In this document: one piece after another, positions 10,731 through 19,895 of the stretch
Numbering within the stretch: the stretch's first letter is position 1
Layout of the letters: the number at the start of each line of letters is the position of its first letter
Translations under genes and position numbers: made by a program
Notes under the pieces: model-generated
Databases searched by the model: none
What the model saw: the letters and a program-made list of their open reading frames with translations, nothing else
Told to the model about the DNA's origin: nothing
Source: Sulfitobacter indolifex
GTDB taxonomy: Bacteria; Pseudomonadota; Alphaproteobacteria; Rhodobacterales; Rhodobacteraceae
Assembly (NCBI RefSeq): GCF_022788655.1
Contig: NZ_CP084952.1
Location: 12,501 to 76,500 of the forward strand
Reading direction: 5' to 3'
DNA length: 64,000 nucleotides

Positions 10731-11956
10731 TGTGGTCCCATATTATTCATCAGCGCGTCGGCCCGTGCGATCACGGTATCAAGCCCGCCCAGCAGGTCAT
10801 TCGCGCCTGCCTCAGAAGGTTTGTTCTGCTGCGGCAGATTGCGGATAGCGTCGATCATCGCCCGCGTGGTCATGCCGTCACGGGTTTCTTCCAACATGCG
10901 CACCAAGCCCATTTCCTCAGCACGGCTAGCGCGAAGCCATTGTTCCAGACGTGGGGTCGTGCGCGGGACGATGACGGCGCGTTTGTCAAAGGACAGCACC
11001 TCGCAAAAGGTGTTGTAGCCACCCATGCTAATTACGCCCTCAGCGCCGACAAAAAGCGCTTCGATGTGCCTGTCAAAACCGGTTGCTGTGACCCGCCCAT
11101 TCAGTTTGGCCACCCGCGCTTCAAGGCGGTCGCGCAGCTCGCCAGAGAGGAAAGGCCCGTAGACCAGTACCGCTTTCGGCTCTAATGTCGGGTCTTCCTC
11201 ATAGGCCGACAGGACAAGTGACACCATCGCCGCCCCATCGCCGCCGCCGCCCGGGGTGATCAGGATATAGGGGCTGTCGGGCACTTCGACATCCACTGCG
11301 AATTCGCGCCGCAGATATCCGGTCCAATGCATTCTCGAACGCGCGTCTTGGGACAGGGGTAGGCCTTTGGTCGGGTCGTACATCTCGCGCATGCCGTATA
11401 CCCAGATCTCGTCATAGAGCTCCTCGGCAGCGCGTGTGGCGCCTTTGCGTTCCCATTCGGACGCGAGGGCGGTTGGTTCATCCAGCACGTCCCGCAGACC
11501 AAGTACGGTGCGGGTATGCCCGCGTTCGCGCAGCCCTTGCAAAGAGGGGAGCAACTCCCCGCGAAACCCTGTCGGCTCCTTGTCCACCACCAGCAGGTCA
11601 GGTTCGTAGCGTTCTATCGCGGCTTGGATCAGACCCGCACGTAGAGAGGTTGTATCCTCGATACCAGCGCCAAGGGTCTGGCTGACATAGCTGCCATCAG
11701 ACAGTTTCGTCACCCCCGGCAGCCGGATATGATCGACACGCTCGGGAAACGTAAAGCGCCCAGCAACTGGTGAACCGGTAAGGATAATGGCGGATGTCTG
11801 GGGGTCGCTTTGGGTAAGTGCCGTGGCCAAGGTGCGTGAACGCCGCAGGTGGCCTAGTCCGAAAGTGTCGTGGCTGTAGAACATGATCCGGCGCGGCCGC
11901 ATGTTCTTACGGTGTTGTTGGGCAGCTTCTTGTTCCGCGCGTTCGTCCATATCCAC
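10727..11956 (-). CDS. Predicted glycosyltransferase (COG4671-like, GT-B)
   Basis: 409 residues. RRIMFYSHDTFGLGHLRR near residues 22-39 is the characteristic start of this family, followed by AIILTGSPVAGRF and VDKEPTGFRGEL. The C-terminal half carries ITPGGGGDGA and GYNTFCEVLSF, the nucleotide-sugar-binding region related to MurG. It resembles the transferase at 6705-7841 in fold but is clearly distinct. It lies 5 bp after the dehydrogenase gene and overlaps the next gene by 4 bp. Substrate unknown. Confidence 0.82.
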   Translation of the reverse strand: MDMDERAEQEAAQQHRKNMRPRRIMFYSHDTFGLGHLRRSRTLATALTQSDPQTSAIILTGSPVAGRFTFPERVDHIRLPGVTKLSDGSYVSQTLGAGIEDTTSLRAGLIQAAIERYEPDLLVVDKEPTGFRGELLPSLQGLRERGHTRTVLGLRDVLDEPTALASEWERKGATRAAEELYDEIWVYGMREMYDPTKGLPLSQDARSRMHWTGYLRREFAVDVEVPDSPYILITPGGGGDGAAMVSLVLSAYEEDPTLEPKAVLVYGPFLSGELRDRLEARVAKLNGRVTATGFDRHIEALFVGAEGVISMGGYNTFCEVLSFDKRAVIVPRTTPRLEQWLRASRAEEMGLVRMLEETRDGMTTRAMIDAIRNLPQQNKPSEAGANDLLGGLDTVIARADALMNNMGPQ

Positions 11957-11961
11957 CGCCC

Positions 11962-13242
11962 TTAAAGCCGCAAGTCACTACCGGATTTTCCGAAAATACC
12001 CTTGATGTCAAACAATACCGCTCCGGATTTCCCCAGATTGCGCAGAGCATCGGAGCCCATCTCGACAAATTCCTTATGCCCCACCGCCACGACCACAGCA
12101 TCATAAACGCCGTCTTCGGGTGTCTCTATGCCGTTGACACGGTGTTCAGAGGTTAACCTGTCTGCCCCTACCCAAGGATCATATACGTCGACGCCCACGG
12201 AATAGGCGGCAAGCTCGGACACGATATCGGCCACCTTCGTGTTGCGGGTGTCAGCGCAGTTTTCCTTAAAGGTGTAGCCTAAGACCAAAACCCGCGCGCA
12301 GCGCACGCCGATGTCGCGGCTCAGCATCGCTTTCACGAGCATCTGCGCCACATGGGCGCCCATCTGATCGTTGATACGCCTGCCTGCGAGGATAACTTGG
12401 GGGTGATAGCCCAACTGCTCCGCACGGTAGGTCAGGTAATAGGGATCAACCCCGATGCAATGTCCGCCCACCAGACCGGGGCGGAAGGGTAGGAAGTTCC
12501 ACTTGGTGCCTGCCGCCTCAAGCACCTCTAATGTATCAAGGCCAAGTCGCGAAAAGATCAGCGAGAATTCATTGACCAGCGCGATGTTCAGATCACGTTG
12601 GGTGTTTTCAATGACCTTGGCCGCTTCCGCAGTCGCAATAGATGACGCGCGGTGAAGCCCGGCTTTGACCACTGGCGCATAGATCGCCTCGACACGGGTA
12701 AGGGTCTCAGCATCCTGCGCGGCGATGATCTTGACAACATTCTCCATCGAATGTTCGGCATCGCCGGGGTTTACCCGTTCGGGGCTATAGGCCAGTTTGA
12801 TCTGGCGTCCGGGTTCAAGCCCGCTGCCAGCAGCGAGGGCTGGCCCGCAAACCTCCTCGGTAACACCAGGATAAACCGTGCTTTCCAAAATTACCAAGGC
12901 ACCATCGGTCAGATGGGGGGCAATGGTGACACAGGCGTTCAGGATCGGGTTAAGGTCCGGCGCCTTGGCGTCGGTGATCGGAGTTGGGACGGCAATGATA
13001 AAAACGCTGCATCCCGCAAGATCCGCAGCCGTATGGGTGTAAGTGGCGGAACTGGTTGCGACAGCGTCGTCAGAAACTTCGCCGTTGGGGTCACGGCCCT
13101 CGCGCAACGCAGTGACCGTTGCGTTGCTCGTATCAAAGCCGGTAACATCGAATCCGTTTCTGGCCAGCGCCAGCGCCAGCGGCAGACCAACATAACCAAG
13201 GCCCAGAACAGCAATTCGGGTATCAGTAGCATCGCGGAGCAA
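11962..13242 (-). CDS. Nucleotide-sugar dehydrogenase (UDP-HexNAc 6-dehydrogenase, TviB/WbpO-like)
   Basis: 426 residues. GLGYVGLPLALALA at residues about 15-28 is the NAD-binding Rossmann motif; AVPTP, ESTVYPGVTEE and YSPERVNPGD follow as in the UDP-glucose/UDP-GlcNAc dehydrogenase family. PGLVGGHCIGVDPYYL holds the catalytic cysteine, and this version of the motif is that of TviB/WbpO-type enzymes that oxidise UDP-N-acetylhexosamines; a UDP-glucose substrate is not excluded. It is the first gene of the eight-gene minus-strand operon and would supply uronic-acid donor sugars to its transferases. The divergent promoter region shared with the MscS gene is at 13243-13406. Confidence 0.88.
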   Translation of the reverse strand: MLRDATDTRIAVLGLGYVGLPLALALARNGFDVTGFDTSNATVTALREGRDPNGEVSDDAVATSSATYTHTAADLAGCSVFIIAVPTPITDAKAPDLNPILNACVTIAPHLTDGALVILESTVYPGVTEEVCGPALAAGSGLEPGRQIKLAYSPERVNPGDAEHSMENVVKIIAAQDAETLTRVEAIYAPVVKAGLHRASSIATAEAAKVIENTQRDLNIALVNEFSLIFSRLGLDTLEVLEAAGTKWNFLPFRPGLVGGHCIGVDPYYLTYRAEQLGYHPQVILAGRRINDQMGAHVAQMLVKAMLSRDIGVRCARVLVLGYTFKENCADTRNTKVADIVSELAAYSVGVDVYDPWVGADRLTSEHRVNGIETPEDGVYDAVVVAVGHKEFVEMGSDALRNLGKSGAVLFDIKGIFGKSGSDLRL

Positions 13243-13406
13243 CGGTGTATCCTTGGGATTGTATCAGTCCGGGCCGCGCGCAGTGTGTCACGGACAAAAA
13301 GTGGTTTGCCGCGCGCATTTCAGATAGTTTGACACCGCTAGAATTGCAATAGGTCGATTGCTGGCATAGCCTAATAGGGAGTTAGGTTGTTTTTATTGGG
13401 GACTAC

Positions 13407-15782
13407 ATGCGCGCCATATTCCTCATCAGCCTTCTCTGTTTCGCACTGCTTTCGATCCTCCCGGACGCAGGCCAGTCGCAAGGCCTCGGCTCGCTCTTCC
13501 CCGGAACGAACCCTGTAGAAGCAACCGACGATTCGGATGCTGACCGGCGCAGCTCGACTGACCTTGACGCCAGTCTCGACGGTACTGCTCCGACTTCGAG
13601 CGTCACTCCCGCACCGGATACGGAAGTGACCGATAAGGGCAGTCCGTCATCCATGTTGGGCCTGCAAGACCGCATCTCAAAATTCCGTGATGCTCTTGTT
13701 GAGCGGGTGGTGACACTCCCGGTGGCGTTCAACGAAGTCCTCTACATTCTACGCGCCTCTAGCCCGGACGGAACACTTCGGGCCTTTGGAATGGCGCTGG
13801 TGCTAAGCCTGCTGATGTTCGGTGTGGGCGCTATTGTAGAAAGAGAGGTTTACGGCAAATACTTGATGAAAAGACTGGTCGCCAAGCGTATCAGCAAGAA
13901 CCCCGAAGGCTATTCCGAAAAAATCCCCTTTCTCGCGCTTCGCTTTGTCGTCGGTCTGGGCGGCGTGCTTGTGTCGATGGCGGTGGCCTATGTTCTTGGC
14001 GCCTCAATCTTCGACCCACTGACTGACACAGCGATGCAATTCACGGTATCCCTGATCAATATCGGCTATTTTACCTGCCGCGTTGTCGCCATCCTGTGGC
14101 GCATGATCCTGTCGCCCTTCCTTGCGCAATACCGCATTCCAGCGCTTAGCGATCGGGACGCCAAACAGTTGCACTTTTGGCTCTGGTTTTTGGCGTCCTG
14201 CGAAGTCTGTGCCATCTTATTCGGTTTCTGGATTGGAGAACTGGGGCTGAACTACGATGCCTATGCCTTTTTTGCCTCGGTCATGTCAGCTACCTTGGTG
14301 CTGCTGAACATTCTGCTGGTGCTGGTTAACCGTCGTGCCATCAGCCACGCGCTTCGTCATGGCAAACCGCCAGAGGAAACTTCGACCACCGTGCGCTTTT
14401 TATCGCGTGCATGGGTGCCCGCCGTTTTTATCTATGTCATTTTTGCCTGGTTCGAACTGACGATCGACCTCGTTCTAGGTAAGCCCAGCTCGGTCCCCTT
14501 GATCGCAGGCGCCTATGGAATTTTGCTCACGATTATAGTAGTCTATGGGCTGATAAACTTCGGGATTGAACGCAGCTTTACCGGAACCCGCAGGCTGCGA
14601 CTGCTAAACGCCGAAAGGGAAGCGCAAAGCGCGACCGATGCATCTGGCCAAGACCCTGAGGGTGATCAATCGGCAGAGATTGACGATACGGTATTGGCAA
14701 CTGACGTGATGCCGCAACGGTCATTGAACACATTTGAAGAACTGGCACGCCGAGTATCGGGCATATTGTCCTTTGTCGCTGGCACCTATGCGTTCTTCTA
14801 TATTTGGGATAACGACGGCGCAGAAATGATCGAGAGCTTTGCCAATCAGCTCTTGGATATCTTGGTCGTCATTTTCATCGGCTATGTGATTTATCATGCC
14901 TTTCGCATCTGGATCGACAGCAAGATCGCGGATGAGATAACCGATGATGAAGAGGTGGAACCGGGCGACGAAGGCGGAAGCTCCAGCGCCAGCAGACTTG
15001 CGACCCTGCTGCCGTTGTTTCGTAACTTCACACTGATCCTTGTGGTTGTCTCTATTCTGCTGATTGTCCTTATGGAGATCGGCGTAAATGTCGGTCCATT
15101 GTTTGCCGGTGCCGGGATTATTGGCATCGCCATCGGTTTCGGCAGCCAAGCGCTGGTACGGGATGTGTTTGCCGGGGCGTTCTTCCTGTTCGATGATGCT
15201 TTCAGGAAAGGTGAGTATCTCGACGTTGGCAATGTCAAAGGCACGGTTGAGAAAATCTCGGTGCGCTCTTTCCAGCTTCGTCACCACTTAGGCGCTTTGC
15301 ACACCATCCCCTTTGGCGAATTGCAGGTGATCACCAACTACTCCCGCGACTGGGTGATGATGAAGCTGCCATTGCGGGTAACCTATGACACCGATGTTGA
15401 ACAGGTGCGCAAGCTGATTAAGAAGCTGGGTCAGGACCTCCTAACTGATCCAGAAATCGGAGAAGCCTTCATCCTGCCTTTGAAATCTCAAGGTGTTATT
15501 GAGATGCAAGACAGTGCGATGATCATCCGGGTGAAATTCATGACCAAGCCGGGGGATCAGTGGTTGGTGCGCAAGAAGGTCTATCAGGAAATCCGCAACC
15601 TGTTTGAGCGTGAAGCCATCAAATTTGCGCATCGCGAGGTGACTGTGCGGCTGGCCGATGCGCAGGCAGACGATCTCACCGACGCACAAAAACATAAGAT
15701 CGCGGCGGCAGCCCACGCCTCGCTTGATGAGGACTTGCTGGATGGTAGCGATCAGGACGACAACGGCGGCGATGATCGCTAA
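13407..15782 (+). CDS. MscS-type mechanosensitive ion channel
   Basis: 791 residues. An N-terminal signal peptide (about 1-24) is followed by a polar periplasmic stretch to about 120, then multiple transmembrane helices (about 125-390, 450-500, 540-590). GAGIIGIAIGFGSQALVRDVFAG is split here by family position: GAGI...GFGSQ is the pore-lining TM3 of MscS, and VKGTVEKISVRS is the beta-domain. The C-terminus is acidic. Such long MscS homologues resemble the MscK/MscM or YbiO classes and release solutes on hypo-osmotic shock. It is transcribed away from the glycan operon, and its end converges on the peptide transporter genes with 26 bp between. Confidence 0.93.
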   Translation: MRAIFLISLLCFALLSILPDAGQSQGLGSLFPGTNPVEATDDSDADRRSSTDLDASLDGTAPTSSVTPAPDTEVTDKGSPSSMLGLQDRISKFRDALVERVVTLPVAFNEVLYILRASSPDGTLRAFGMALVLSLLMFGVGAIVEREVYGKYLMKRLVAKRISKNPEGYSEKIPFLALRFVVGLGGVLVSMAVAYVLGASIFDPLTDTAMQFTVSLINIGYFTCRVVAILWRMILSPFLAQYRIPALSDRDAKQLHFWLWFLASCEVCAILFGFWIGELGLNYDAYAFFASVMSATLVLLNILLVLVNRRAISHALRHGKPPEETSTTVRFLSRAWVPAVFIYVIFAWFELTIDLVLGKPSSVPLIAGAYGILLTIIVVYGLINFGIERSFTGTRRLRLLNAEREAQSATDASGQDPEGDQSAEIDDTVLATDVMPQRSLNTFEELARRVSGILSFVAGTYAFFYIWDNDGAEMIESFANQLLDILVVIFIGYVIYHAFRIWIDSKIADEITDDEEVEPGDEGGSSSASRLATLLPLFRNFTLILVVVSILLIVLMEIGVNVGPLFAGAGIIGIAIGFGSQALVRDVFAGAFFLFDDAFRKGEYLDVGNVKGTVEKISVRSFQLRHHLGALHTIPFGELQVITNYSRDWVMMKLPLRVTYDTDVEQVRKLIKKLGQDLLTDPEIGEAFILPLKSQGVIEMQDSAMIIRVKFMTKPGDQWLVRKKVYQEIRNLFEREAIKFAHREVTVRLADAQADDLTDAQKHKIAAAAHASLDEDLLDGSDQDDNGGDDR

Positions 15783-15808
15783 GGCGGTTCAGAATGCCGG
15801 TCCTCGGA

Positions 15809-16963
15809 TCAACTTTTGTAAGGGTCCAAAGAGGCACGCAGCCCGTCGCCAAGAAAATTGAATGCCAAGACCACTACGATGATCGGCAGCATCGGAATTG
15901 CCGTCCACCAGTAGATCTCAATGCTGGCGAGGTTCTGAGCGTCGTTCAACATGACACCCCAACTTACCGCAGGCGCGCGCAGGCCCAGCCCAAGATAGCT
16001 TAGCGCCGTTTCACCAAGGATCATCGCAGGTATCGATAGCGTCGCACTGGCAATTAAGTGGGACATGAAGTTTGGCAGCAAATGGCGGCGAATGACACGC
16101 CCCGGTTTAGCCCCCATCATCTCGGCGGCCTTTACATATTCCTCTTCGCGCAGGGACAGGAATTTCGCGCGCACCGATCGCGCTAGTCCGGGCCAATCGA
16201 GGATGCCCAGAATGATTGATATGATGAAGAATACGGCCACCGGACCCCAGCTAGAGGGGACCGCAGCAGAGAGCGCGAGCCAAAGCGGCAATTCGGGCAG
16301 GCTGCGCAGTATTTCGATGATGCGGTTGAGAATCCAATCCGTCTTACCTCCGAAATAGCCCGCCATTGCCCCGAATGTAATGCCAAGCGCGAAGGACACG
16401 GAGATGCCGATCAGCCCCACCGTCAAAGACAATTGTGCGCCGTATAGAATGCGGCTGAACACATCGCGGCCCAAGCGGTCAGATCCCCATAGGAATAAGC
16501 TTGCGCCATCGGGAGGGCAGAAAAGATGCGTATCTGACGGGATCAACCCAAAGAGCTTGTAGCTTTGCCCTTCGCAAATAAGCTTGAGCGGCAGGGGCTG
16601 GGTTTCATCGGTGGTATAGGTCCAGCGAAAGTTTTCCAGATCGGCCTCAGCAGTGATCGGATAGACAAAAGGACCAATGAAAGCGCCTTCGTGCCACAGG
16701 TTGATGCTCTGCGGCGGGGCGTAAAGATAATCTGGGTTGCGTTCGTTTGGCGTATAGGGCGCGATGAAACCGGCGATGGGCAGCACTAGATAGGCGCAGA
16801 GCAGAAAAATGCCGGAGATAAGCGCAAGCTTATGGCGGCGGAAACTGCGCCACATCAACAGCCAAGCAGGCGCGTCCAGTTCTTTGCGTTCGGGTGCCGA
16901 GAAATCAGATGTATCGACCCAAGGCTCGGTATCTACAAAACGGTTGGAGGGCTGCGTGCTCAT
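15809..16963 (-). CDS. yejE: Peptide ABC transporter permease, YejE-like
   Basis: 384 residues. A long periplasmic loop follows the first transmembrane helix (about 45-70), which separates YejE-type proteins from OppC/DppC. The conserved permease loop is EEYVKAAEMMGAKPGRVIRRHLLPN, near residues 275-300, with the EAA motif. It is the last gene of a four-gene operon, overlapping yejB by 4 bp. YejABEF-type systems import oligopeptides including microcin C in enterobacteria, and relatives in alphaproteobacteria have been linked to uptake of cell-wall peptides. Confidence 0.92.
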   Translation of the reverse strand: MSTQPSNRFVDTEPWVDTSDFSAPERKELDAPAWLLMWRSFRRHKLALISGIFLLCAYLVLPIAGFIAPYTPNERNPDYLYAPPQSINLWHEGAFIGPFVYPITAEADLENFRWTYTTDETQPLPLKLICEGQSYKLFGLIPSDTHLFCPPDGASLFLWGSDRLGRDVFSRILYGAQLSLTVGLIGISVSFALGITFGAMAGYFGGKTDWILNRIIEILRSLPELPLWLALSAAVPSSWGPVAVFFIISIILGILDWPGLARSVRAKFLSLREEEYVKAAEMMGAKPGRVIRRHLLPNFMSHLIASATLSIPAMILGETALSYLGLGLRAPAVSWGVMLNDAQNLASIEIYWWTAIPMLPIIVVVLAFNFLGDGLRASLDPYKS

Positions 16964-17988
16964 GTGCGACGCCCTCCATAGCGAATCCGCGGGTCGAGCA
17001 GCACCAGTAGCATGTCAGAGATCATCGTGCCGATCAGTGTCAGCAGGGCCACGAACATCAACACAAAGCCCGCCAGAAACTGGTCCTGCGACTTCAGTGC
17101 TGTCAGCAAATAAGGGCCGATCGTCTGTAAACCCAAAACCACAGAAACCAAGACCGAGCCTGAGACCATCGCGGGCAACAGGTTTCCGATATCTGCGACG
17201 AAGGGATTAAACGCCACGCGCAGCGGGTATTTCACCAAAAGCCGCGTGGGCGCCATGCCCTTGGCTTTGGCGGTTTCAACATAGGGTTTGCTTAATTCGT
17301 CCAGCATATTGGCGCGCAGACGCTGCATCATCGCAGCAGCCCCTGAGGTACCGATGACAAAGGTCGGGACGATCATATGCAATAGGATCGACTTGACCTT
17401 CGGCCATGACATCGGTGCGCCCTCAAAAGCTGGGTCCATCAGCCCACCAATCGGCAGGTTGAGGTATTTATGGCCGTAGTAGAACAAGATCAGCGCCAAC
17501 AGGAAATTTGGTGTGGCAAGGCCCAGATACCCGACAAAACCTGCTGTATAATCGGCCCATGTCTCAGATTTCGCGGCAGCAAGCACACCCAAGGGCAGTG
17601 CCACCGCATAGACGAAAAGCACAGCCGCAAGATTGACCAATACCGTCAACCACAAGGCATCCCCGACGATCTCACCCACGGGGCGGTCAAATTCGAAGGA
17701 CCAGCCGAAATCACCTTGTATCAGGCCGGAAAAACCCTGCGGTCCGGGGGCGAAGCCGACCCAGATTAGGTATTGTTCCCACAATGGCCGGTCGAGCGCG
17801 TATTCGGCGCGTAGAAATTCAGCCTTTGCCACGCCTTCAGCCTGACCGGTGGCACGCAATTCGGCGATCTGGTTGGACAGGTAATCACCGGTCGGCAAAT
17901 TGATGATCACAAAGACGAGGACCGAGACGACCAGCAGGGTCAGCAACATCGTGAAAAAGCGGTAAACGGCATAGCGGAGGAACATCAT
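16960..17988 (-). CDS. yejB: Peptide ABC transporter permease, YejB-like
   Basis: 342 residues with about six transmembrane segments. The N-terminal helix and the TGDYLSNQIAELRATGQA extracellular loop match the OppB/YejB class. The cytoplasmic EAA loop is YVETAKAKGMAPTRLLVKY. It pairs with the YejE-like permease to form the channel. The start ATG overlaps the stop of the binding-protein gene (ATGA at 17985-17988). Confidence 0.92.
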   Translation of the reverse strand: MMFLRYAVYRFFTMLLTLLVVSVLVFVIINLPTGDYLSNQIAELRATGQAEGVAKAEFLRAEYALDRPLWEQYLIWVGFAPGPQGFSGLIQGDFGWSFEFDRPVGEIVGDALWLTVLVNLAAVLFVYAVALPLGVLAAAKSETWADYTAGFVGYLGLATPNFLLALILFYYGHKYLNLPIGGLMDPAFEGAPMSWPKVKSILLHMIVPTFVIGTSGAAAMMQRLRANMLDELSKPYVETAKAKGMAPTRLLVKYPLRVAFNPFVADIGNLLPAMVSGSVLVSVVLGLQTIGPYLLTALKSQDQFLAGFVLMFVALLTLIGTMISDMLLVLLDPRIRYGGRRT

Positions 17989-19895
17989 TGGATAACCTGC
18001 TCCGACGGTTCGCCAAAGTAGAACTCGTCGATACGGTGAACACCGAAATGCGCACCCGGTTCATAGGCCCAAACCCCCTGTTCGGGAACGTTGCGCAACC
18101 GCTTTGATACGACCACAGGCTGGGGCGCTTCTGAAAGAAGGCCAATGGCATAGACCTCTTGGGCATGGATGCGCAGCATCTCGCGCCACAGGGATGCGCG
18201 GGCGAGATCGTCATCTGCGCGATTCCAGCGGTCTGCCAAGGCGAGTAGGCTTTTGGCTGCTGCGCCCTGTGGTTCCTCCCCCAACTCGCCCTTGGATTGG
18301 TAATATTGCCCCCACATAGGCCAAGCGAAAAATTCCTGATTGGTCGGCGCGAGATACATCGGAGAGGTTTGGGCCGTGGGCAATCCATTGTCCCAGCCGA
18401 ACCACACAGATGCCATGCTAAGGCCCGCGTAAACCCGGTTCCGAAGAATGTCGCGATCAAGCGGGCGCATCACCAACTTAATGCCCAATTCGCGCCACGT
18501 GTCGGTCAGGATGGCGAGCGCGTTTTCAACCTCTTGCCGCTCGCCCGCTGTTTCAACCACGAATTCCATAGGACGGCCATCGGGCAGTTTGCGGATCCCG
18601 GCCTGAGTGCGCTCAGTCAGGCCCATCTCATCCAGCAAGGCGTTGGCTATGGTCGGAGAATATTCCGAATAGGCCGAAAGGTTCTCAGGATCATACAGGG
18701 GGCTTTGCGAAAGTGCTGTCATACCCCCTTCTTTGGCCAGCCCAAAATAGAGCGCGCGATTAATCATATGCCGGTCAACGCCGTGGCTAAGCGCGCGGCG
18801 GAAGCGCACATTGCGCATGACCTTTCGCCAAACCGGGTCGGTAAAGTTCAGGTTGGGATAGATGGCGATTTGGCTTGCAGCCCCGTTCTCCCAAAGCAGC
18901 GTGCGATAGTTGCCGCCATCCGCTTCGCCCTTTTTGAGGATCGAGATATCGGGGAAATCGAGGCCACGCGCCTGAAGGTCCGTCTCACCCGCATTGGCCT
19001 TTGCCGCGATAAGACCGCCGGTCGCGATCGTCATTTCGACCCTGTCGATATAGGGCAGTTGCACACCTCGGGCGTCGATGCGGTGGTAATATGGATTGCG
19101 GACAAACAGTTGCCGTGAGGTGCCGGTCTCGGTGACATTGACCCAGGGTTGCAAGGTCGGCTGTTCTGGGTTGTCGAACTTGCTCATGTTGTCGCGTTTG
19201 TTATGCAGCGCAGCCCAACTCTTAACGCGGGCACTAATGATCGCGGTATGAAGCGCACCGGGGGCGGTAAACTGCTGATGAAACTGCTTGAGGTAATGCG
19301 CTGGCCGATAAATGAACGGGGGGCTGGCCTGCGCCAATTGGGGTATGAAATTCGGGTTGGCGGCGGGCCACTCAAAAACGACGGTATAGGCATCAGGGAA
19401 GTCAACCGTGCCTAACTCGCCATCAACATACATAAAGTCCGGCGGGCCGGAGGGCGTGATGTCGGGGTCCTGTGCCACATTCTCCCACCAATAGCGAAAA
19501 TCCTCCGAGGTGAAGGGCTCCCCGTCAGACCAGCGGTGACCGGGGCGCAGATGTAATGTGAACTTGCGGTTCTCAAACACTTCAACATCGCGGAGGATAT
19601 CGGACAGGAGTGTGTAATCCGACGTATAGCCAACCAGCCGTGCATAGCCGTAGGCCGACATCAGACGCACATCCTTTGACCGCGTCCCTAAGGTGCGCAA
19701 TGTGCCGCCTTGGGTGCCATAGCTGCGGCCTTTGGCCTCAAGATCAACGATCAAGGGCACATCGGGCAGACGTTCGGTAATCGGGGGCAGATCGCCTTCC
19801 TCCACTTTCGAAGCCCAAAAGGCGGTTTCCTGCAATGTTGGCATGGCCCAAGCTGGGGTTGCCAGACACAGCAGCATGGCGAGCAGCTTAGACAT
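17985..19895 (-). CDS. yejA: Extracellular peptide-binding protein, YejA-like
   Basis: 636 residues of the SBP family 5. The ATG at 19895 was chosen because it begins a clear signal peptide (MSKLLAMLLCLATPAWA) and overlaps the end of yejF by 8 bp; a longer frame would place that peptide inside the protein. The mature protein contains the SBP5 block HRWSDGEPFTSEDFRYWWEN and large C-terminal lobes. It delivers peptides to YejB/YejE. Confidence 0.93.
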   Translation of the reverse strand: MSKLLAMLLCLATPAWAMPTLQETAFWASKVEEGDLPPITERLPDVPLIVDLEAKGRSYGTQGGTLRTLGTRSKDVRLMSAYGYARLVGYTSDYTLLSDILRDVEVFENRKFTLHLRPGHRWSDGEPFTSEDFRYWWENVAQDPDITPSGPPDFMYVDGELGTVDFPDAYTVVFEWPAANPNFIPQLAQASPPFIYRPAHYLKQFHQQFTAPGALHTAIISARVKSWAALHNKRDNMSKFDNPEQPTLQPWVNVTETGTSRQLFVRNPYYHRIDARGVQLPYIDRVEMTIATGGLIAAKANAGETDLQARGLDFPDISILKKGEADGGNYRTLLWENGAASQIAIYPNLNFTDPVWRKVMRNVRFRRALSHGVDRHMINRALYFGLAKEGGMTALSQSPLYDPENLSAYSEYSPTIANALLDEMGLTERTQAGIRKLPDGRPMEFVVETAGERQEVENALAILTDTWRELGIKLVMRPLDRDILRNRVYAGLSMASVWFGWDNGLPTAQTSPMYLAPTNQEFFAWPMWGQYYQSKGELGEEPQGAAAKSLLALADRWNRADDDLARASLWREMLRIHAQEVYAIGLLSEAPQPVVVSKRLRNVPEQGVWAYEPGAHFGVHRIDEFYFGEPSEQVIQ

